Shown here: positions 59,261 to 64,000 of the stretch, one piece after another
Numbering within the stretch: position 1 is the stretch's first letter
How the letters are laid out: each line of letters begins with the position of its first letter
NCBI RefSeq assembly: GCF_900104055.1
Contig: NZ_FNJQ01000011.1
Coordinates: 1 to 64,000, forward strand
Origin: Pseudoselenomonas ruminantium
GTDB taxonomy: Bacteria > Bacillota > Negativicutes > Selenomonadales > Selenomonadaceae
DNA: 64,000 nt
Direction of reading: 5' to 3'
Program-made: the position numbers and the translations under genes
Notes under the pieces: model-generated
Databases searched by the model: none
Told to the model about the DNA's origin: nothing
Seen by the model: only the letters and a program-made list of their open reading frames with translations

Positions 59261-59788
59261 TCACAGACGGCTTTGCAGCAGCTTCTCCAACGGTTTGATG
59301 ACCGCATAGAAGGCCAGGATATTGACTGCGCCCTCAGCCAGAAGTCCCGGTGCCGAAGCCAAGCCGGCCTCAATGCTGTCATAGAGCACCGCACCAAAAG
59401 CCGTATAACCTGCCGCCATCACGAGGCAGGCCAGAATCAAGGCCAGCAAAGTGCGGGGCGCGGTAACAAAGTCCTTACCCGATAATTTTGCTGCGTGCAG
59501 AAAGGTTTCGGCCATAGCCCATTTGATCACCAGCGTCGGCCCTATCCACAGGGGAAAACCGCCCACGAGGTCCGCCAGCATGGAACCCAGGCAGGCCGCA
59601 GCCAAAGCTTCCCGGCGCCAGCCCAGACAAAGCAGCACGAAGATTCCCGCATCCCCCAGATGCGCATATCCCAGAGGTATGGGAATCTTCGGGACAAAAG
59701 TCAACAAGAACACCCAAGCCGTCATGACTGCCGTGAGCGTAAGATCCCGCGCCGTCCAGCGGCTTTTTTCCATATGTAATGCATGCAT
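59261..59788 (-). CDS. ECF transporter S component (substrate unknown)
   Basis: Membrane substrate-binding subunit of an energy-coupling factor vitamin transporter. The 175-residue protein has five to six transmembrane segments and resembles the PF12822-type S components (PIPLGYAHLGDAGIFVLLCL, GSMLADLVGGFPLWIGPTLV). Relatives transport thiamine precursors, pantothenate, folate or pyridoxine; the substrate here cannot be told. No ECF A or T gene is in the window. The ATG at 59788 lies after GGGGGAG; a longer frame lacks a site. It is divergent from a BASS transporter gene. Confidence 0.85.
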   Translation of the reverse strand: MHALHMEKSRWTARDLTLTAVMTAWVFLLTFVPKIPIPLGYAHLGDAGIFVLLCLGWRREALAAACLGSMLADLVGGFPLWIGPTLVIKWAMAETFLHAAKLSGKDFVTAPRTLLALILACLVMAAGYTAFGAVLYDSIEAGLASAPGLLAEGAVNILAFYAVIKPLEKLLQSRL

Positions 59789-59818
59789 GATAACTCCCCC
59801 TTTAGCAAATATGAACAT

Positions 59819-59859
59819 ATTGTAACACTTTACATCACCTATTTCAATGCTAGGTGTAA
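59819..59859 (-). promoter_or_regulatory. Promoter and operators of the ECF S-component gene
   Basis: On the - strand TTGAAA (59847-59842), a 17-base spacer and TACAAT (59824-59819). A perfect palindrome TGTAA-CACT-TTACA (59821-59834) overlaps the -10, and CACCTA/TAGGTG (59837-59857) flanks the -35. Confidence 0.6.
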
Positions 59860-59899
59860 AAAATATTCCCTTATATAAATACAATCATCCATATTTACC

Positions 59900-59935
59900 T
59901 TGACTTTTCTGCTTTACAACTGTAATATTGTAAAC
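59900..59935 (+). promoter_or_regulatory. Promoter and operators of the BASS transporter gene
   Basis: TTGACT (59900-59905), a 17-base spacer and TAATAT (59923-59928). TTACAACTGTAA (59914-59925) is a palindrome overlapping the spacer and -10, and TTGTAAAC follows at 59928-59935. The half-sites match those before the divergent gene. Confidence 0.55.
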
Positions 59936-59959
59936 ATCATAAAGGAAAGGATTGGTCTT

Positions 59960-60919
59960 ATGCATTATCTGGAAAAACTAAGTGCTTTCATCTCCAAGTA
60001 TATGGCGGTATTCGTTATCGCCATCGCCGCCATCGCCCTTATTGAGCCTGTAAGCTTCAAATGGGTGGCGCCGAATATCACCCTGCTCCTGGGCATCGTG
60101 ATGTTCGGCATGGGCATGACACTCAAGCTCTCGGACTTCAAACTGGTCTTCCAGCGTCCCCGCGATGTCTTCATCGGGGCGCTGGCGCAGTTCACCATCA
60201 TGCCGCTGCTCGCCTATATCCTGGCCACGGCCTTCGGCCTGCCGCCGGAACTGGCTGCCGGTGTCATCCTCGTGGGCACCTGCCCCGGCGGTACCTCCTC
60301 CAACGTTATGACCTACCTGGCCCGCGGGGATGTGGCTTTGTCGGTATCCATGACGATGACCACGACGATCCTGGCACCGATTGTCACACCGCTGCTGACC
60401 TGGTGGCTGGCCGGCGCCTGGGTGGAGATTTCTCTAGCGGCCATGATGATGTCCATCGTGCAGGTCGTAATCCTGCCGATTGTCGCAGGGATCATCATCA
60501 ATTCATTCTTTGAGACGCAGGTGCAGAAGGTCGTCAAAGTCCTGCCGCTCGTTTCCGTAACCGCCATCGTGCTGATTGTGGGCGGCGTAGTAGCCGTAAG
60601 CTCCCAGAAGATCATGGAAACAGGCCTCCTGATCATGGCTGTCGTCATGTGCCATAACCTCTTGGGCTACGGCACGGGCTTCCTGCTCGCCAAGGCCCTG
60701 CATATGGACCTGGCCAAGGCCAAAGCCATCTCCATCGAGGTCGGCATGCAGAACTCAGGGCTTGCTACGAGCCTTGCCATGCTCCACTTCGGCCCTGCCG
60801 CCGCCATTCCCGGTGCCATCTTCAGCGTCTGGCACAATATATCGGGGTCACTTGCAGCCAACTACCTGTCCAGCCGCATGAACAAGGAAGAACTGCCGGA
60901 AGTACAGACCGCAAAGTAA
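59960..60919 (+). CDS. Bile acid:sodium symporter (BASS) family transporter
   Basis: Secondary transporter, 319 residues, nine to ten transmembrane segments. Family motifs include FGMGMTLKLSDFKLVFQRPR (about 50-69), GTCPGGTSSNVMTYLARGDVA (the sodium-site region, about 108-128) and SIEVGMQNSGLATSLAM (about 258-274). Bacterial members carry organic anions such as pantoate or bile acids; the substrate here is unknown. The ATG at 59960 follows AGGAAAGG. Divergence from an ECF S component and shared operators suggest a common vitamin-related regulon. Confidence 0.88.
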   Translation: MHYLEKLSAFISKYMAVFVIAIAAIALIEPVSFKWVAPNITLLLGIVMFGMGMTLKLSDFKLVFQRPRDVFIGALAQFTIMPLLAYILATAFGLPPELAAGVILVGTCPGGTSSNVMTYLARGDVALSVSMTMTTTILAPIVTPLLTWWLAGAWVEISLAAMMMSIVQVVILPIVAGIIINSFFETQVQKVVKVLPLVSVTAIVLIVGGVVAVSSQKIMETGLLIMAVVMCHNLLGYGTGFLLAKALHMDLAKAKAISIEVGMQNSGLATSLAMLHFGPAAAIPGAIFSVWHNISGSLAANYLSSRMNKEELPEVQTAK

Positions 60920-60935
60920 TATCATGTCTATCGAT

Positions 60936-60968
60936 AAGTCTGGTCATATGGCCAGGCTTATTTTATTT
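60936..60968 (+). terminator. Terminator of the BASS gene
   Basis: AAGTCTGG (60936-60943) pairs with CCAGGCTT (60952-60959), with one G-T pair, followed by ATTTTATTT. Confidence 0.65.
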
Positions 60969-60996
60969 GTCAAACCGTCATGGACAGCGGTATAAT
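60967..60996 (+). promoter_or_regulatory. Promoter of the ferredoxin/molybdopterin operon
   Basis: TTGTCA (60967-60972), an 18-base spacer and a perfect TATAAT (60991-60996), overlapping the tail of the preceding terminator. Confidence 0.6.
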
Positions 60997-61029
60997 GTAG
61001 AAAACTATCTTTGAAAGGTGGCCCATTCC

Positions 61030-61878
61030 ATGCCCCAGCGCCATATCGACCTCAATCGCTGTCTGTTCCACTACACCAATATCAGTTGCAGCCGCTGTCA
61101 GGACATCTGCCCGCAACAAGCCATCACGAACCGGGAAATCGATGCGGAAAAATGCGATAACTGCGGCCTCTGTACAGCCATCTGTCCCACCGGCGCCATC
61201 CAAAGCGACTCAGACTATGATGCCGCCCTGACCGCCACGCAGAAGCTCACGCCGCAGGTGCTTATGTGCCGGAAGGTATCACCCGCCGGCATGCCCTGCC
61301 TCGGCGCCCTGAACCGACGCCTGCTCTGGGCTCTGGCCGAAAATCAGCCGCTGTCCATCGACACGAGCCGCTGCGCCGCCTGCAATCCCGCGGTTGCTAA
61401 GTGGCTGGACACGGAAATCGCCGCCTGCAATGAAGCCCTGCAGGCGGCAGGCAAACCACTGTTGAAGCTCGTTCACGTGAAGGAAACTGCGCCCGCGCCA
61501 ACCCCCGTGGCCCGCCGTTCCTTTTTCCGCTCCCTGTTTCATGCTGCCGCCGATACCGCCACGGAGATTGCCGAGGCACAGACGCAGCGGCAGTACGCCT
61601 TTGATCCGGTAATCTGGCTGGAAAAACAGGCCGCCTCCCCCTGTGCATTGTTTCCCGGAATGACCGTGCAGGCTTCCTGCACCGCCTGCGGCCTCTGCAC
61701 CATGCTCTGCCCGGAAAAAGCACTGGCCATCTGCAATACAGAAACAGGCAAGGCGCTGACATTCAATCCCGTAAAATGCACGGCCTGCGGGCTTTGCATC
61801 AATAACTGCCCCCAGACCGCCCTAAGATTACAGCCCCTATTTGACGGGCAGATGCAATTCTCCCTGCAAAAGGGCTGA
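61030..61878 (+). CDS. 4Fe-4S ferredoxin-type protein with two cluster regions
   Basis: A 282-residue cytoplasmic iron-sulfur protein. The N-terminal region has CSRCQDICPQQA and CDNCGLCTAICPTGA (two 4Fe-4S motifs). The middle holds further cysteines (CRKVSPAGMPCLGAL, CAACNPAVAKW), perhaps for another cluster, and the C-terminal part has CTACGLCTMLCPEKA and CTACGLCINNCPQTA. It lies 22 bases before the molybdopterin oxidoreductase gene and is the probable electron-transfer partner. The ATG at 61030 follows AAAGGTGG; a GTG at 61018 overlaps that site. Confidence 0.85.
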   Translation: MPQRHIDLNRCLFHYTNISCSRCQDICPQQAITNREIDAEKCDNCGLCTAICPTGAIQSDSDYDAALTATQKLTPQVLMCRKVSPAGMPCLGALNRRLLWALAENQPLSIDTSRCAACNPAVAKWLDTEIAACNEALQAAGKPLLKLVHVKETAPAPTPVARRSFFRSLFHAAADTATEIAEAQTQRQYAFDPVIWLEKQAASPCALFPGMTVQASCTACGLCTMLCPEKALAICNTETGKALTFNPVKCTACGLCINNCPQTALRLQPLFDGQMQFSLQKG

Positions 61879-61900
61879 CAAAAAAAGGAAAGGAGTCCCC

Positions 61901-63898
61901 ATGTTCTTCCACGACGATTACCAGGTCACCCGCCATATCTGCCCCCGCAACTGCTATGACTCCTGCCCCATGCTGGCCTATACCCGTGGCGGAAAGATCG
62001 AATTCATCACCGGCGACAAAAAAGCCGGCGCCTCCGGCCGCCTTTGCAACAAGAAGGAAGAAATCCTGGGCACAGTCTACCATCCCCGCCGCCTGCTCTA
62101 CCCTCAGCGCCAGCTGGGACGTGGTTCCGGTCACTGGCAGCGGATTTCCTGGCATGAAGCCATCGATACCATTGCCCACAAGATCCTGGAGCTGAAGGAA
62201 CACTATCATTCCACGCTGCCCCTGTGTCTCAACAAGTATTCCGGCAATTTCGGCCTGCTCCACTACGCCGCCGAAGGGATGTTCAACAGCCTTGGCCCTA
62301 CCACGCAGACCACCGGTACCCCCTGTTTTTCCTCGGGGCTGGATGCCCAGCGGCTGGATTTTGGCGCCAATGTCGCCGCCGATATCCGCCAGATGCTGGA
62401 AGCGAAGCTGATCATCCTCTGGGGCATCAATCCGGCCTGGACCTCCGTCCATACCATGCCCATCATCTATGCGGCCCAGGAGCGCGGAGCCAAGGTCGTG
62501 GTAATCGATCCGGTCTACACGGAAACCGCCCACAAGGCCGACTACTATATCGAACTGCGCCCCGGCGGGGATGCCGCCCTGGCCGTCCTGCTGCTGCAAA
62601 AACTGGCCCAGGACGGAAAACTGACCTACAATCCCGACCAAACCACGGGCGCCGCTGAACTGATTGCCTCCGCCCGGCAGATGCCCACAGCCCCCTTGCT
62701 GAAGGATGCAGGGCAGACAGCTGAAACCGTCGCTTTCCTGGCGGATCTGCTGGCCGAAAACCATCCCACGCATATCTGGTGCGGCTTTGGCCTGCAGCGC
62801 CACGTTCAGAGCGGACTGACCATCCGCCTGATCGATGCCCTCTCCCTGCTCACCGGCAATGTCGGCATCCCGGGCGGCGGCGTGAACTTTGCCGACAAGG
62901 GCATGGATATTTTCCCCTACCGTATCATGCAAAAGCGCCAGGATACCCGATTTGTCAATATCAATTACTTTGCCCGCAGCCTGAAAACGCTGGACGATCC
63001 GCCCATCAGATTCCTCTGGGTGTCCTGCCGCGATCCGCTGCGTCAGGACGTGGGGCTGATGGAATTGATGCAGTTCTGGCCGCAGCTGGAAATGGTAGTC
63101 GTGGCCGATAAATTCATGACGCACTCAGCCCAATTGGCCGACATCGTCCTGCCGGTCACCACCGAATTTGAAGAACTGGATGTTTACGGCAGTTACTTCC
63201 GCCATTGGGTGGGACTGAACGAACCTGCCGTTCCCCCGCAGGGTGAAGCCAAAAGCGACCTGGAGATTGCCCGCCTGCTGACGCGCCGTCTCAATGAGCT
63301 GGCACCTGGCACCAGCAATTTTCCCTGCCACCACAGTAATGAAGAATTTCTCACCGCCGAATTCACGCCCGAAGTCTGTCAGGCTCTGCATATCGAAAAA
63401 TGGCAGGACCTCTATCAAGGCCCTGCCCGCTTCCGCCATCATCCCTATCCCTGGCAGGATGGCCGCTTTGCCAATCCGGACGGGAAGTTCCACTGCTGTA
63501 CATTGCCGGCTGATTTTCCCCAGCTGCTGCCCACCCAGAAATATCCGTTCCACTTCCTGACGCCCCATGCCCAGGACCATATCAACGGCCAAAACTATCA
63601 TAAGCACCATATCATGCCGGAATATCCCATCGTCTATATCCATCCTGACGTGGGGAAAAAACTCCAGCTGCAGGACCTGCATCCTGCCGTCGTCTGGAAC
63701 GAACAGGGGCAGATCACCGTCAGCGTCAAATTCCGCACGGACCTTGCCCCGGACATCATCCTGAGCCTGCAGGGCGCCAGCCAAAAAGGCGGTCTCAACG
63801 TGCTGAATTCCGGCCTGCCAACCGACCTGGGCACGCTCACCACCGACGCCTCCGGCGTGGCCTTCTACGATGTCTTCGTCAATATCGCCCCGAAATAA
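61901..63898 (+). CDS. Molybdopterin oxidoreductase catalytic subunit
   Basis: Member of the DMSO reductase superfamily, 665 residues. The N-terminal 4Fe-4S site is CPRNCYDSC plus GRLCNKK (C-x3-C-x3-C...C). The molybdopterin-binding domain includes NKYSGNFGLLHYAAEG, IILWGINPAWTSVHTM and VIDPVYTETAHKADYY, and the C-terminal dinucleotide-binding domain contains FHFLTPHAQDHINGQNYHKH. No Tat signal is seen, so it should be cytoplasmic. The molybdenum ligand may be the Ser in KYSGN, but this is uncertain. No Sec codon is apparent. The reaction is unknown; related proteins reduce sulfoxides, N-oxides or oxyanions. Confidence 0.9.
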   Translation: MFFHDDYQVTRHICPRNCYDSCPMLAYTRGGKIEFITGDKKAGASGRLCNKKEEILGTVYHPRRLLYPQRQLGRGSGHWQRISWHEAIDTIAHKILELKEHYHSTLPLCLNKYSGNFGLLHYAAEGMFNSLGPTTQTTGTPCFSSGLDAQRLDFGANVAADIRQMLEAKLIILWGINPAWTSVHTMPIIYAAQERGAKVVVIDPVYTETAHKADYYIELRPGGDAALAVLLLQKLAQDGKLTYNPDQTTGAAELIASARQMPTAPLLKDAGQTAETVAFLADLLAENHPTHIWCGFGLQRHVQSGLTIRLIDALSLLTGNVGIPGGGVNFADKGMDIFPYRIMQKRQDTRFVNINYFARSLKTLDDPPIRFLWVSCRDPLRQDVGLMELMQFWPQLEMVVVADKFMTHSAQLADIVLPVTTEFEELDVYGSYFRHWVGLNEPAVPPQGEAKSDLEIARLLTRRLNELAPGTSNFPCHHSNEEFLTAEFTPEVCQALHIEKWQDLYQGPARFRHHPYPWQDGRFANPDGKFHCCTLPADFPQLLPTQKYPFHFLTPHAQDHINGQNYHKHHIMPEYPIVYIHPDVGKKLQLQDLHPAVVWNEQGQITVSVKFRTDLAPDIILSLQGASQKGGLNVLNSGLPTDLGTLTTDASGVAFYDVFVNIAPK

Positions 63899-63937
63899 AG
63901 AATGACCAGTCAAACGACTGGTCATTCTTTATTTATT
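63893..63937. terminator. Bidirectional terminator
   Basis: AAAGAATGACCAGT (63897-63910) pairs with ACTGGTCATTCTTT (63917-63930), followed by ATTTATT; on the - strand AT-rich sequence follows. It serves the molybdopterin gene and the convergent partial gene. Confidence 0.85.
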
Positions 63938-64000
63938 CTGATACTTATAGCCCACCCACAGGCACAAGAGCCATACCGGCAGGATGTAGACCGCCAGGTC
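63929..64000 (-). CDS. 3' end of a membrane-protein gene (partial)
   Basis: The - strand reads DLAVYILPVWLLCLWVGYKY then QNK and a TAA stop at 63931-63929. The tail is one hydrophobic helix followed by a short basic end. The rest lies outside the window, so the family is unknown. It converges on the molybdopterin gene and shares its terminator. Confidence 0.5.
   Translation of the reverse strand, partial: DLAVYILPVWLLCLWVGYKYQNK

Noticed and set aside
61901-63898. Selenocysteine-containing formate dehydrogenase
   Set aside because: No in-frame TGA is present, the protein is shorter than FdhA, and the active-site context lacks the Cys/Sec-His motif of formate dehydrogenases.

Overview
The window looks like chromosomal DNA of an anaerobic, diderm Firmicute of the Negativicutes, most likely Selenomonas or a close relative. 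The evidence is an envelope that seems to be two-membraned (a heptosyltransferase-type GT9 enzyme, CsgG-like secreted proteins, flagellin), low-GC-type control signals (strong AGGAGG ribosome sites, sigma-A promoters with 17-base spacers, short hairpin-plus-T terminators), and anaerobic metabolism (Rnf complex, hybrid cluster protein, NrdG, ferredoxin-type proteins, a molybdopterin oxidoreductase). The assignment is by protein resemblance only; no rRNA is present.

Layout, left to right. 1-4.8 kb: end of an unidentified + strand gene, then rseC-rnfCDGEA on the - strand, with no rnfB in view. 5-19.9 kb: mostly single genes: a coiled-coil protein, a SWIM/SNF2 helicase, a GT9 glycosyltransferase, a DAK2 protein without its metal-binding motif, a very long FtsA-like protein, hcp with a Crp/Fnr-type palindrome at about -41.5, a protein built of 42-residue repeats, a GDT1-type cation transporter, an alanine/glycine symporter and a DUF3592 protein. 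20-27 kb: a complete F1Fo ATP synthase operon (atpI-B-E-F-H-A-G-D-C) with a recognisable promoter. 27-31 kb: hsp20, a FIST sensor kinase in which the phosphoacceptor histidine is replaced by arginine, and an asparaginase.

31.3-36.4 kb holds the most distinctive block: three CsgG-like secreted proteins and two paralogous secreted proteins in one operon, next to a FlgT-like secreted protein. The operon promoter is preceded by five TTAA-type elements spaced exactly 11 bp apart. 36.4-44.7 kb: a YgbA-type NO-stress protein, a cluster of five perfect DnaA boxes, a PucR-type regulator overlapping a DmsB-like iron-sulfur protein, tRNA-Arg and tRNA-Pro, a PHP phosphatase, small proteins of unknown function and a MATE exporter. 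44.9-49.3 kb: MscS channel, an NrdD-tail-like small protein coupled to nrdG, two universal stress proteins and a catabolic threonine dehydratase.

49.3-53 kb is AT-richer and looks acquired or fast-evolving: a structured RNA with its own promoter and terminator, a PBECR4-type gene, a 689-residue flagellin carrying a twelve-fold DPPEP repeat, and two divergent XRE regulators. 53.3-64 kb: a low-molecular-weight tyrosine phosphatase, a gluconate operon (gntK-gnd-gntP) with an RpiR regulator, a divergent ECF S-component/BASS transporter pair sharing TGTAA-type operators, and a ferredoxin/molybdopterin oxidoreductase pair. The window closes inside a - strand membrane-protein gene.

Promoters, terminators and RNA folds were found by eye. 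Functional names rest on family recognition, not on searches.
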